Source of the DNA: Halalkalibacter oceani
Lineage (GTDB): Bacteria; Bacillota; Bacilli; Bacillales; Bacillaceae_D
Reading direction: 5' to 3'
DNA length: 64,000 nt
Assembly: GCF_040544555.1 (NCBI RefSeq)
Contig: NZ_JBEPKD010000019.1
Coordinates: 14,409-78,408 of the forward strand
Part shown: positions 54,601-60,985 of the stretch, piece after piece
How the letters are laid out: every line of letters begins with the position of its first letter
Numbering within the stretch: position 1 is the stretch's first letter
Position numbers and translations under genes: made by a program
The notes under the pieces: model-generated
What the model saw: the letters and a program-made list of their open reading frames with translations, nothing else
What the model was told of the DNA's origin: nothing
Database searches by the model: none

Positions 54601-54830
54601 ACTTAGTTCTTACATTTAGTGACGTAGAGGACCAAAATGGTGATGATTTTACAGGTGTTGCTACAGTAACTGTCAATGTTGATGGTGAAACTTTTACAGT
54701 TGCAAACCATGATTTCGATGCGTCACTATCTGTCACTATTGACGATCCAGAGTTGGATGCTGATAATTACAATGGTACCGTGACTGTCGGTGATAACACT
54801 GAAAATATCACTTTTACTGTTACCCCTTAA
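51615..54830 (+). CDS. Major S-layer protein, constitutive 5' exon and unspliced isoform
   Basis: 1071 residues if unspliced. Signal peptide (KFLATSVTAAMVATVAAPVI, cleaved near VSA), three SLH domains (about 38-215; FPDVATNHWASDSIAYL, FSDAANHWGSAYIAAI, FTDNNSWGAEYVDVL), then a long, very acidic, beta-rich region with few Cys or His. The last residues are FTVTP followed by TAA. AAAGGAGG precedes the ATG. Codon use is biased as in highly expressed genes. The 5' splice site of the group II intron is predicted after 54824 (residue 1070), so splicing replaces only the last Pro and the stop with one of three C-terminal exons. Confidence 0.95.
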   Translation: MAYQPKSYRKFLATSVTAAMVATVAAPVIPSVSADTPTSFPDVATNHWASDSIAYLVEKGAIEGRPDGTFDPNASITRAEAAKILAITLGLDVDSSASTNFSDAANHWGSAYIAAIQEQAPGVIDGYTDGTFRPNRTITRQEMAKMIVTAYDLEADPDVNIDFTDNNSWGAEYVDVLASLGIVEGVRAGQFQPQGNVTRAQTPVFVHRTEVPEVRVNPGEQPPLDFEITEVSALDRNGEYIEVQFNKPVSQLDRSDVRVQDKQSRQLRGIEELTLSRDGRTAQIKFYENAYVEELRTYEVTISVNNQSSTFEFERPAFVEEAIVTSVDHEDRTITVRGTHLTSAYNGSLNYNERVVTLDVPEDFDLEAAKGVEHRIWYNSDDELIQAEAVNENVLYGSFTVTEVDDNGDLVEIELVTEDETKKYEVSTQKYRFDNDEAKFLDLIDGESASGDWVEDAEYDYAKVVLGSNNRIQFIDAFEWDDFIVADEIDDTVVTSYDNYDEVDFDDYVLVRDGETISVDDIDQGDIIFYNEDAEYAEVYTNEITGEVTAIYDDSFEVDDVEYDYYNLDRNYTSLYLNEDGEIETFSTTSANDRREVIEQIQDAGDITIYVDRHGELVFVTGEYGEVQSNTYGSVLLADMIGYEQATRDRIELEVKKQDGEVALYDFRLDSLDEITYDGETYEIDQDADAADDEVYVELRENPDPTVDGYDAILIREEEGGTVIETIPLAEEGDLLEVVLNDSDVVKELIFPESTGFTNGGNSDNNLELSDRFVEGKRLRSNTVVFDVTDGFDEDDITVSTWGELEGFEIEEATVYFDEDDNVTYLVVTEDTASDVEEEDAVVTNVQYRSGDIVRISVFINGEFETFEVDEVGKTFNKGDIVTLEINESTGVVEDIHAAANVEAGLVATSIRGNEVTIAGGRTLVLDNDGYVVDAEDTDDIETGRVRDLDGKTFTAVYSSDNTNRYVKYFVITDGDAAPYVADFSVTAADYAEGDDLVLTFSDVEDQNGDDFTGVATVTVNVDGETFTVANHDFDASLSVTIDDPELDADNYNGTVTVGDNTENITFTVTP
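54811..54824 (+). other. IBS2-IBS1 exon-binding sites at the 5' splice junction
   Basis: CTTTTAC (IBS2, 54811-54817) and TGTTACC (IBS1, 54818-54824) abut directly. IBS2 pairs with GTGAAAG at 55129 (7 pairs, one G-U); IBS1 pairs perfectly with GGTAACA at 55388. Cleavage after 54824 falls exactly between codons ACC and CCT. Confidence 0.75.
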
Positions 54831-55128
54831 TAAAACTAAACGAAACGTTCCTTGATAAGTCTTTCCAGACGAAACAAGGGAGGTAGTACCTCGTAAATGA
54901 GGTATGAGGTACTACCTTAACTATTCTGTTGATTAGAAAAGTGAAAGTCTTTTCCACGACAGCAGCAAATAAGTCGTGAGCCTAATCCTCCTGCATCCAG
55001 AGAAGCTCTTCCAAGCTGAAGGGGTGAAGTCAGGTGAAGTCGTAACGCGGGACGAAAGCGCGTGCGGGGCTCCTAAAAAGATTGCTATGGTTAGGACAAC
55101 GAACCCATTTAGATGTAATAGACTGATA

Positions 55129-55135
55129 GTGAAAG
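55129..55135 (+). other. EBS2 of the group II intron
   Basis: GTGAAAG, complementary to IBS2 at 54811-54817. Confidence 0.65.
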
Positions 55136-55387
55136 GTATAGAGATGCTATGCTAGGGGTTTGCCTTTCATCCATGTATTTGCAATGATACAGAGGGATTT
55201 GGAACAAACGCTGTGAAACCAAATCTGCTTTCTATTAAAGAGTGGGAGCCTAAGGTAATCAAAATTAAGGGATAGACAGAATGGAACGTTTGAAATCTTG
55301 CATGAAGAGGTGAGGAAGCACCGAAGAGGCATGTGAGATGGCAGCGGGTTCGTAGTAGTGTTGAGCGCTAGCCGTTTGCACTGGGTT

Positions 55388-55394
55388 GGTAACA
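55388..55394 (+). other. EBS1 of the group II intron
   Basis: GGTAACA in a hairpin loop; perfect complement of IBS1 at 54818-54824. Confidence 0.75.
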
Positions 55395-55454
55395 ATCCAG
55401 GAGGATAAAACTAGCTGGAGCGAAGGAACCCAGTCAGCGATATAAACACTCAAC

Positions 55455-55485
55455 TTACTTATTTCCCCAAAAATTTGTTAAGTAA
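55455..55485 (+). other. Domain IV hairpin with the module-recruiting left arm
   Basis: TTACTTA (55455-55461) pairs with TAAGTAA (55479-55485) in the proximal structure. The longer left arm, 55455-55472, is complementary to 58762-58779 (18 pairs, one G-U), and its inner 13 bases (55457-55469) match 57075-57087 perfectly. Confidence 0.75.
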
Positions 55486-55501
55486 TGTGTTTGCTGATGG
55501 A

Positions 55502-55535
55502 ACGCCGTATGCGATGAAAGTCGCTCGTGCGGTGT
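55502..55535 (+). other. Domain V, proximal copy (A)
   Basis: 34-nt catalytic hairpin starting ACGCCG with the triad position reading CGC; the first and last bases pair A-U. Confidence 0.85.
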
Positions 55536-55578
55536 AGGCTCATTATAAGCCCAGCAGGTGTTGGGTGAAGGTGAGAAT

Positions 55579-56082
55579 AGCTTTCCTGTTTCAACAGAAG
55601 ATGTAAGCTATGCTGATTTAAATGTTGTTGATGGAGCTGGAGACATTAGTTCATCTGATACTGGAGTTGCAACAGTGGCTGAAAATGGAGCTGGAGATGG
55701 AGTAACGATTACATCAGTTTCAGCAGGTACAGCTACTATTACAGTTGAAGATTCAGCTGGAGATACAGCAACAGTAGATATTACTGTAAATGCTGATGGA
55801 AGCATTACGGTTGATAGCATTACACCACATTTTGAGATTTCAACAGAAGATGTAAGCTATGCTGATTTAAATGTTGTTGATGGAGCTGGAGACATTAGTT
55901 CATCTGATACTGGAGTTGCAACAGTGGCTGAAAATGGAGCTGGAGATGGAGTAACGATTACATCAGTTTCAGCAGGTACAGCTACTATTACAGTTGAAGA
56001 TTCAGCTGGAGATACAGCAACAGTAGATATTACTGTAAATGCTGATGGAAGCATTACGGTTGATACTATTAATCCTGCTTAA
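55579..56082 (+). CDS. S-layer alternative C-terminal exon A
   Basis: 167 codons plus stop, open from the predicted 3' splice site in phase with the 5' exon (…FTVT then SFPVSTEDV). It encodes two bacterial Ig-like (Big_2-type) repeats of 83 residues (markers SYADLNVVDGAGDISSSD and VTITSVSAGTATITVEDSAG). They are identical over 228 bp at the DNA level. No plausible start codon with a ribosome-binding site belongs to it, so it should be translated only after splicing. A strong terminator follows, which could end the transcript here and limit use of later exons. Confidence 0.85.
   Translation, partial: SFPVSTEDVSYADLNVVDGAGDISSSDTGVATVAENGAGDGVTITSVSAGTATITVEDSAGDTATVDITVNADGSITVDSITPHFEISTEDVSYADLNVVDGAGDISSSDTGVATVAENGAGDGVTITSVSAGTATITVEDSAGDTATVDITVNADGSITVDTINPA
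55589..56065 (+). repeat. Perfect 228-bp tandem duplication within exon A
   Basis: 55589-55816 equals 55838-56065 base for base (offset 249, i.e. 83 codons). The perfect match means a recent event. Confidence 0.9.
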
Positions 56083-56106
56083 TCAAGTTAACTAATTATT
56101 TGATAA

Positions 56107-56143
56107 GGTGAGAGAGTCATTTTAAGACTCTCTCACCTTTTTT
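56107..56143 (+). terminator. Terminator after exon A
   Basis: GGTGAGAGAGTC...GACTCTCTCACC, followed by TTTTTTT. Confidence 0.92.
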
Positions 56144-56207
56144 TGGTGTGCCCGGCATGTTGTATGGGCTTTAGGGTTCAAGTCCCGAACAGTAGACTCT
56201 AAAATAA

Positions 56208-56640
56208 GGCTCTAGAATAAATGTTGGGGTATTCGCACAATGAGGACAAAAAAAGGCACGCAAGCCCTTTGATCCTGTTATCCTTGAATTGACGAGAAAA
56301 TAAGAAAGGATGGAGCTGCGTGCACAAAAGTCTATTATGAATCCCAGGATTAAAAGAGGTCAAGGTTACAAAGGTGGAAGAACGCGAGGACATGGGGGCG
56401 ATTCATGTGGAGATACCAAGGAAGCCCCATGAATGTCCGCCATGTCAAGCGATGACGACACATGTGCACGATTAGCGAATCCAAAAGATCCAGCATCTCA
56501 AATGGTGGAATTGGAGATTTTTGGTGTGCAGGCTTTTATGTAGATGCAGTAGGGAAAAACAAAAAAGTAATTGAAGAGTGCACAAACAAGATGTTATTGT
56601 CGCAGTGTTGAAGGGAAAAGGACAAGGGAGCCATTTATCA
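56208..56640 (+). mobile_element. Decayed ISL3-family insertion sequence (left part)
   Basis: Starts with an ISL3-type terminal repeat, GGCTCTAGAATAAATGTTGG. At about 56338-56575 it encodes a broken transposase N-terminus with the zinc-finger motif HECPPCQAM, a stop in HVHD-stop-RIQKIQHLKW and later frame loss. It inserted between exon A and the next module. Confidence 0.7.
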
Positions 56641-56734
56641 CAAAGTAATGAAGACAATCAGGTCCTTCTGTAAGAGGAATAATAGCTTTCTCTTGTTTAC
56701 TTAAACGGGTAAAATTTCGGAAAATTAAATATAT

Positions 56735-56850
56735 ATTTAGTGTGGGAAAAGTAGCGACTATGTTAAGTTGACGGAACACTGTATACGATGAAGTAGCTTG
56801 TGCGGTGTAGGCTCGTTATGAACCCATTGAGGAAAGAAGGACAAAAAGAG
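56735..56850 (+). other. Decayed domain V/VI module (D)
   Basis: ACACTGTATACGATGAAG (56776-56793) and GCTTGTGCGGTGT (56796-56808) are a domain V with several substitutions and a 1-nt deletion. A weak complement of the domain IV arm, TGGGAAAAGTAG, lies upstream. The 3' boundary GAGAAT is lost. Probably inactive. Confidence 0.6.
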
Positions 56851-56905
56851 CGTAGTTGGAGATATGGCTTATAATACTGATGCACTAGAACTAGACTTTC
56901 CTTAG
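56849..56905 (+). pseudogene. Possible remnant exon after module D
   Basis: Reads AGC then SVVGDMAYNTDALELDFP and stops. It starts with the same AGC codon as exons A and B; too short to be sure. The sequence from 56906 to 57070 holds nothing recognised. Confidence 0.25.
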
Positions 56906-57074
56906 TAAATGAGGTACGAATATACTGATCGGTCTGGTTGGAATTAAAGTGGATGTCACTCTGTATCATGGAAACTCTTCGCTCTGCTTGAATGGTATAA
57001 ACTATATCCAACCGACAAGAGTTATCTTTCATAAATTAGCTTCCTATTTTTAATAATTCAGTATATATTAAAAA

Positions 57075-57189
57075 TGGGGAAATAAGTCTTGTAAGTATTT
57101 CGTTGATGGATCGCCGTATGCGATGAAAGTCGCTTGTGCGGTGAAGGCTCAAACCGAAAGCCATGGTATAAAGGGTATAAGGTGAGAAT
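57075..57189 (+). other. Domain IV-arm/V/VI module B with second 3' splice site
   Basis: TGGGGAAATAAGT (57075-57087) is the exact complement of 55457-55469. Domain V is at 57111-57144, with its closing pair changed from A-U to U-A relative to copy A. Domain VI follows and ends GTGAGAAT at 57189. No domains I-III are present, so it must use those of the upstream intron. Confidence 0.8.
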
Positions 57190-57804
57190 AGCTTGTTCGC
57201 TCCTGTACTATTTGCAGATGTATCTAGCGCCACTGTTGATTACGAATTGCAAATTCAATTTGTGGAAGATGCGGATTGGCGAGATGCGGTAACGGATGTC
57301 TTGGTCGATGGCGTATCAATAGGAGTTGGAAATTGGAATTTGGTCGCAGGAGAATTAAGGTTGAATCCTGCTAGTATAGCAAGTCTTCAGTATGCTGGAG
57401 ATCGAACAATTACAGTTATTGCTACAGGATATAATAATGCAGAAGTGGTGCAACCACTTGCCGTTGGAGCTGTGGATACTAGCAAGACCACTATGAATGT
57501 AAACCCGGCACTACAGGAAGGACAAATAAGTACAGTAACCTTAGTAGCGAAAGATCAGTATGAGAATTTAGTTTCCGGTCATCAGTTTAAGTATGACGTC
57601 AATATTCTAAGTAATGATACAACAACGATAGAACAATATTCAATAAATGGTGTGGTTCACACAGTTTCAGCTTCATTTGTCACACTCCCTCTGACAGACA
57701 GTAAGGGAGAAGTAACTTTTGAAATACAAATCCCTGCTACGGTAGATCCTGAGGATGGTTTATTAATAAATATTGATGGTCAAAATATTTCGTTTATTAA
57801 ATAA
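57190..57804 (+). CDS. S-layer alternative C-terminal exon B
   Basis: 204 codons plus stop, in the same phase from the AGC codon as exon A. It begins SLFAPVLFADVSSATVDYEL and contains a DUF1533-like segment (VLVDGVSIGVGNWNLVAGEL ... YAGDRTITVIATGYNNAEV) followed by an Ig-like part (TVTLVAKDQYENLVSG). The TTG at 57193 could formally start a frame, but it lacks a ribosome-binding site. A hairpin, TTAGAAAAAG...TTTTTCTAA, follows (57811-57850). Confidence 0.82.
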   Translation, partial: SLFAPVLFADVSSATVDYELQIQFVEDADWRDAVTDVLVDGVSIGVGNWNLVAGELRLNPASIASLQYAGDRTITVIATGYNNAEVVQPLAVGAVDTSKTTMNVNPALQEGQISTVTLVAKDQYENLVSGHQFKYDVNILSNDTTTIEQYSINGVVHTVSASFVTLPLTDSKGEVTFEIQIPATVDPEDGLLINIDGQNISFIK

Positions 57805-57810
57805 AATTTT

Positions 57811-57851
57811 ATTAGAAAAAGGAGAGGCAGGTTGACTCTTCTTTTTCTAAT
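57811..57851 (+). terminator. Hairpin after exon B
   Basis: TTAGAAAAAG pairs with the TTTTTCTAA region around a GGAGAGG...CTCTTC inner part; a possible weak terminator just before the GNAT-like gene. Confidence 0.45.
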
Positions 57852-57866
57852 ATTGGAGGAACGGAG

Positions 57867-58703
57867 ATGGCGATTAGAGTTCAGGAGATTACTAAGACGA
57901 ATAAAGAAGATTATAAGGATCTAATGCCAGAAGAAATTTGTAGCATGATTGGCACGTTTTCTATTTTTTCATATGCTCTTTTATTTGAAAACAAGCCGCA
58001 TACAATAGCAACTGTGGAGATCAGGAAGGCGAGTGCCATTATATTTTTTATTCGCGTTATTCCGAGTAACTATCCTGATGAGGCTATCTTGCAAGCGATG
58101 TTGCAAGCGTTGGAAAGGATCATGAGGGAAAAGAAGATAGATCGTTTAGTGAGTTTTCACCCTGATTCCAGCTTAATGGAACAAGTAGTGCAACGAATGA
58201 AGTGGAAAAGTGTAGAACATCAATATGATTATCAGTTGAAATTAAAGAACTTCTCTAAACAGAACTCTGTTGAAGTCGGCTCCTATCATGTAGTGCCATG
58301 TCGGACAAGGTCAAGTAACTTTTTTGAGACAGCTTTTAAAAAAGTGCAGAAAGAAGCAGAGGAAAATCAAATTTCATTACCACCACGCCCTGCTATTAAT
58401 GTAGATGCCAGTTATTTATTACTCGAGGGGAGCGAGCCGATAGGGTGGCTGATGGCAACAGCATCAAAAGATGGAACAATTGGTATTGCGAGGTTTTATG
58501 TAGGAGAGCACAGTCGAGGCTTGTTGATACCTTACCGCTTCCTACTTATTGCTTGTTCGGATATGCAACATAACCTGCAAGTTAAACAAGTAAGCTTCCA
58601 TATTAAAATGTGCAAACTTAAATTAATAAATTTAATTGATAAAAGTTTATTAGGAGAAGTGTTGCAAAAAAGAAGGATTCAACTGGCACAGAAGGTTTTA
58701 TAA
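57867..58703 (+). CDS. GNAT-acetyltransferase-like protein nested in the long intron
   Basis: 278 residues with its own GGAGG site. The pattern resembles a tandem GNAT fold: residues about 45-110 (ATVEIRKASAIIFFIRVIP, then ALERIMREKKIDRLVSF) and about 185-265 (LEGSEPIGWLMATASKDGTI, ARFYVGEHSRGLLIPYRFLL). The acetyl-CoA loop is not convincing, so it may be a non-catalytic relative. It lies between exon B and module C, so it would be removed when exon C is used. Function unknown; a role in the S-layer system is only suggested by position. Confidence 0.65.
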   Translation: MAIRVQEITKTNKEDYKDLMPEEICSMIGTFSIFSYALLFENKPHTIATVEIRKASAIIFFIRVIPSNYPDEAILQAMLQALERIMREKKIDRLVSFHPDSSLMEQVVQRMKWKSVEHQYDYQLKLKNFSKQNSVEVGSYHVVPCRTRSSNFFETAFKKVQKEAEENQISLPPRPAINVDASYLLLEGSEPIGWLMATASKDGTIGIARFYVGEHSRGLLIPYRFLLIACSDMQHNLQVKQVSFHIKMCKLKLINLIDKSLLGEVLQKRRIQLAQKVL

Positions 58704-58761
58704 GGTGTATTGTTCACTACAAAAAATAACTTTTTAATTATTCGGAAAAATGGTATGATTA

Positions 58762-58879
58762 TTTTGGGGAAATAGGTAACAAATGTGTTTCGTTGATGGA
58801 TCGCCGTGTGCGATGAAAGTCGCTTGCATGGTGAAGGCTCGTTAGAAAATCAAGATTTTAAAAGGTATAAGACGAGAAT
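58762..58879 (+). other. Domain IV-arm/V/VI module C with third 3' splice site
   Basis: TTTTGGGGAAATAGGTAA (58762-58779) pairs over 18 nt with the intron's domain IV left arm. Domain V is at 58801-58834; an A-U pair in copy B is G-C here. The domain VI basal stem is CTCGT/ACGAG instead of CTCA/TGAG, a compensatory change. It ends GAGAAT at 58879. Confidence 0.8.
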
Positions 58880-59506
58880 AGTATCGATTTAAGTACAACA
58901 GCATTGGCATTATCTACAAATGGGGTTAATTTTGAAGGTGGCACAGGAGCAAGCGTTGAAATAACTTCTCACGGACTAAGAATTGAGCTTACTGAAAGTA
59001 CAGACCATTATGTGTGGAATCGAGTTGCTTTCGATGATGTCCAAGAGAAGCTAGGTACAAGTAGTCCAGATTTCGAAAAATTTGAAAGTGTATCGGTCTC
59101 AACATTAGACGGTGGGACTTTAGCTAATCCAACACATCGTTTACGAGCAAATATTAACCTAAGTGGAGACTTTCATGATCCAACCGAAGGGGAAGGACCT
59201 TATGTGAGTACTTCAATTAACATTGTGCAGGAGCCAAGTGGCGGTGATTCATGGGATGTTTCTGTGAATCGTGGTGACGGTACTTATTACTATGGCCATA
59301 CTCTAGGAACGCTTGACCAAGTTATTGAACAACTAAAGAATAGTGGCAGCTATTCAAACTTGGAGATTTCGCAAATTTCAGTAGGGACGGGAGTGAACTT
59401 GAGTCCTGGTTTATCAACAGGCTATACAACGTTAGAGGGTTTCACAATTTGGTATGATGGTAAAAAAATTGTTGTGCCATTCACATATGATTATACTGGT
59501 GACTAA
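58880..59506 (+). CDS. S-layer alternative C-terminal exon C
   Basis: 208 codons plus stop, again in phase (AGT ATC GAT...). It begins SIDLSTTALALSTNGVNFEG and is a beta-rich, Asp/Gly/Ser-rich domain (VWNRVAFDDVQEKLG, GYTTLEGFTIWYDGKKIVVP) with no family I recognise. No start codon with a ribosome-binding site is present. The IS3 element lies 38 bp downstream, so any further modules may have been separated from the gene by it. Confidence 0.8.
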   Translation, partial: SIDLSTTALALSTNGVNFEGGTGASVEITSHGLRIELTESTDHYVWNRVAFDDVQEKLGTSSPDFEKFESVSVSTLDGGTLANPTHRLRANINLSGDFHDPTEGEGPYVSTSINIVQEPSGGDSWDVSVNRGDGTYYYGHTLGTLDQVIEQLKNSGSYSNLEISQISVGTGVNLSPGLSTGYTTLEGFTIWYDGKKIVVPFTYDYTGD

Positions 59507-59575
59507 AATAGGTTTATGCTATGTAGAGCCTCATCTTTATGAAGTGACCCCAAAAAATTAGACACAGTTATCTCA

Positions 59576-60388
59576 TTAAACAACGGGTTGGGCATGAGTT
59601 CGATATTGTATCGGGCTCATGCCTTTTAATTTTGCCTTAATCCGTTTTGTGTTGTAATAAGTTATGTACGTTTCTAATTCGCTTTTAAAATGCTCCGCAC
59701 TTTCAAACTCTTTTATGTAGAGAAACTCAGACTTCATAATCCCGAAGAAATTCTCCATTACAGAATTATCGTAACAGTTTCCTTTACGAGACATACTTTG
59801 TACAATCCCCCTCGATTCTAGCGCTTGACGATAGTGCTTCATTTGATAGTGCCATCCCTGATCTGAATGCATCAATAGTTGATGTTCTTCCGGTAGGCGT
59901 TCGAAAGCCTTTTCCAACATCCCTGAAACAAGCGAATACGTTGGCCTAGAGCCAAGTGTATAGGTAATAATTTCTCCATTAAATAAATCTAAAACAGGTG
60001 ATAAATAAATCTTCTCGCCACATAATGTAAACTCCGTAATATCCGTTACCCATTTCTGGTTTGGGGCGTCTGCCGTAAAATGACGATCTAAAATATTTCG
60101 TACGATCTTCCCACCAGTCCCTTTATAAGACTTATATTTTTTCATACGTACAATACACTTTAAACCTAATTCTTTCATAATCCGTTGAACCTTCTTGTGA
60201 TTCACTTTTTGCCCACGATTCGCAAGCTCATCACGAATACGGCGATAACCATAACGCCCTTCATGTTCTTCATAAATAGTCTTTATCTCCACTTTTAAAT
60301 CGGCATCTGGATCTGGACGATTCATCCGTTTCACTAAGCAATAGTAAGTGCTACGTGGAATGCCAGCGAGCTTTACGAGTGCTTTCAC
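59576..60388 (-). CDS. IS3-family transposase OrfB
   Basis: 270 residues with an HTH_21 region (EHEGRYGYRRIRDELANRG) and an rve integrase core. The DDE residues lie in KWVTDITEFTL (D), LLMHSDQGWHYQ (D) and NCYDNSVMENFFGIMKSE (E). It is normally made as an OrfAB fusion by frameshifting at the junction with orfA; here the frames are separated by 26 bp. Confidence 0.93.
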   Translation of the reverse strand: MKALVKLAGIPRSTYYCLVKRMNRPDPDADLKVEIKTIYEEHEGRYGYRRIRDELANRGQKVNHKKVQRIMKELGLKCIVRMKKYKSYKGTGGKIVRNILDRHFTADAPNQKWVTDITEFTLCGEKIYLSPVLDLFNGEIITYTLGSRPTYSLVSGMLEKAFERLPEEHQLLMHSDQGWHYQMKHYRQALESRGIVQSMSRKGNCYDNSVMENFFGIMKSEFLYIKEFESAEHFKSELETYITYYNTKRIKAKLKGMSPIQYRTHAQPVV

Positions 60389-60414
60389 CGGGTATTTATG
60401 CCTTAATCCATAGA

Positions 60415-60933
60415 CTACTTGCGTTTTGTCTTGTTTGGTGATATTTCCTTGTTTTGAACTAAGGCATTCAACTTTTTTAAATATTCGTTTTCCATCTCTA
60501 GTTGTTTAATACGTGCTTCAAGTGTTTCATTAGAGCCTTTGACAGGTGCTTGTTTTGGTTGTTGATTCAATTCTTTTTTCATGGATGAACGCCCCTTTTT
60601 CTTTGATTGAAGGGCATCTAATCCTTGTGTTTCAATTCGTTTTCTCCACGCACTAATTGTGGAAGGGCCAGGTATTTTAAAAATAGCTGCCGTTTCGTTT
60701 AAGGACGTACCATGTTCAATCATGTAATTTAGTACGTCTAGTTTAAACTGTTGTGTGTAATTTGTATATCGCTTTACAAATGCTTCCTCACCATTGTATT
60801 CGTATTGTTTAACCCACTTAAGAATGGCTTTATTATTTGTTCCTAAAGATTTAGCTATTTCATATGAACTCTCATTTCCATTTAAATAACGCAAAACTGC
60901 TTGTAATTTATCGTCTGTAGAAAATTTAGCCAT
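60415..60933 (-). CDS. IS3-family transposase OrfA
   Basis: 172 residues from ATG 60933 (an upstream TTG at 60951 lies within the terminal repeat). It has two helix-turn-helix units (ESSYEIAKSLGTNNKAILKW and TSLNETAAIFKIPGPSTISAW) and a C-terminal leucine-zipper helix. It binds the IS ends. Confidence 0.9.
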   Translation of the reverse strand: MAKFSTDDKLQAVLRYLNGNESSYEIAKSLGTNNKAILKWVKQYEYNGEEAFVKRYTNYTQQFKLDVLNYMIEHGTSLNETAAIFKIPGPSTISAWRKRIETQGLDALQSKKKGRSSMKKELNQQPKQAPVKGSNETLEARIKQLEMENEYLKKLNALVQNKEISPNKTKRK

Positions 60934-60938
60934 AGAAA

Positions 60939-60985
60939 AACTGCACCCCAATTGTTAGTTTGTGTCTAACAATTGGGGTGCAGTT
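60939..60985. repeat. Perfect 20-bp palindrome at the IS right end
   Basis: AACTGCACCCCAATTGTTAG, 7-nt loop, CTAACAATTGGGGTGCAGTT. The terminal repeat is present twice in opposite orientation. Confidence 0.85.

Larger units (their letters stand above)
54825..55578 (+). ncRNA. ORF-less group II intron in the S-layer gene
   Basis: About 754 nt without a reverse-transcriptase/maturase frame. Domain I features are the GGTAGTACCTC/GAGGTACTACC hairpin (54882-54916), EBS2 at 55129-55135 and EBS1 in the loop of CTGG...CCAG (55381-55400). The conserved core-like segment GCGGGACGAAAGCGCGTGC lies at 55047-55065. Domain IV is a small hairpin (55455-55485). Domain V is a canonical 34-nt hairpin (55502-55535; GCGA-TGAAAG-TCGC with the CG bulge), and domain VI ends in GAGAAT at 55578. 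The usual GUGYG 5' end is not seen at the predicted junction. Splicing probably needs a maturase from elsewhere or is autocatalytic. Confidence 0.85.
59545..60982 (-). mobile_element. IS3-family insertion sequence (IS150-like)
   Basis: 1438 bp with terminal inverted repeats TGACCCCAAAAAATTAGACAC (left, 59545-59565) and the matching TGCACCCCAATTGTTAGACAC type at the right (60962-60982). It carries orfA and orfB in the usual arrangement, both intact. No target duplication is obvious. Confidence 0.9.

Noticed and set aside
55608..56054. Two minus-strand ORFs of 70 and 65 residues with the same sequence
   Set aside because: They are antisense shadows of the duplicated Ig-like repeats in exon A and have no ribosome-binding site.
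55589..56065. CRISPR-like or satellite repeat
   Set aside because: The two long, perfect, in-frame copies encode a protein domain; no short repeats with spacers are seen here or elsewhere in the window.
54825..57190. A retrotransposition-competent group II intron or retron
   Set aside because: No reverse-transcriptase or maturase frame exists anywhere in the window; the ORFs in this region are exons or shadows.
55579..59506. Exons A, B and C as simple fragments of a broken, formerly longer S-layer gene
   Set aside because: The pieces are separated by ordered domain V/VI units with covariation, have identical boundaries and phase, and keep long open frames, which random decay would not maintain.
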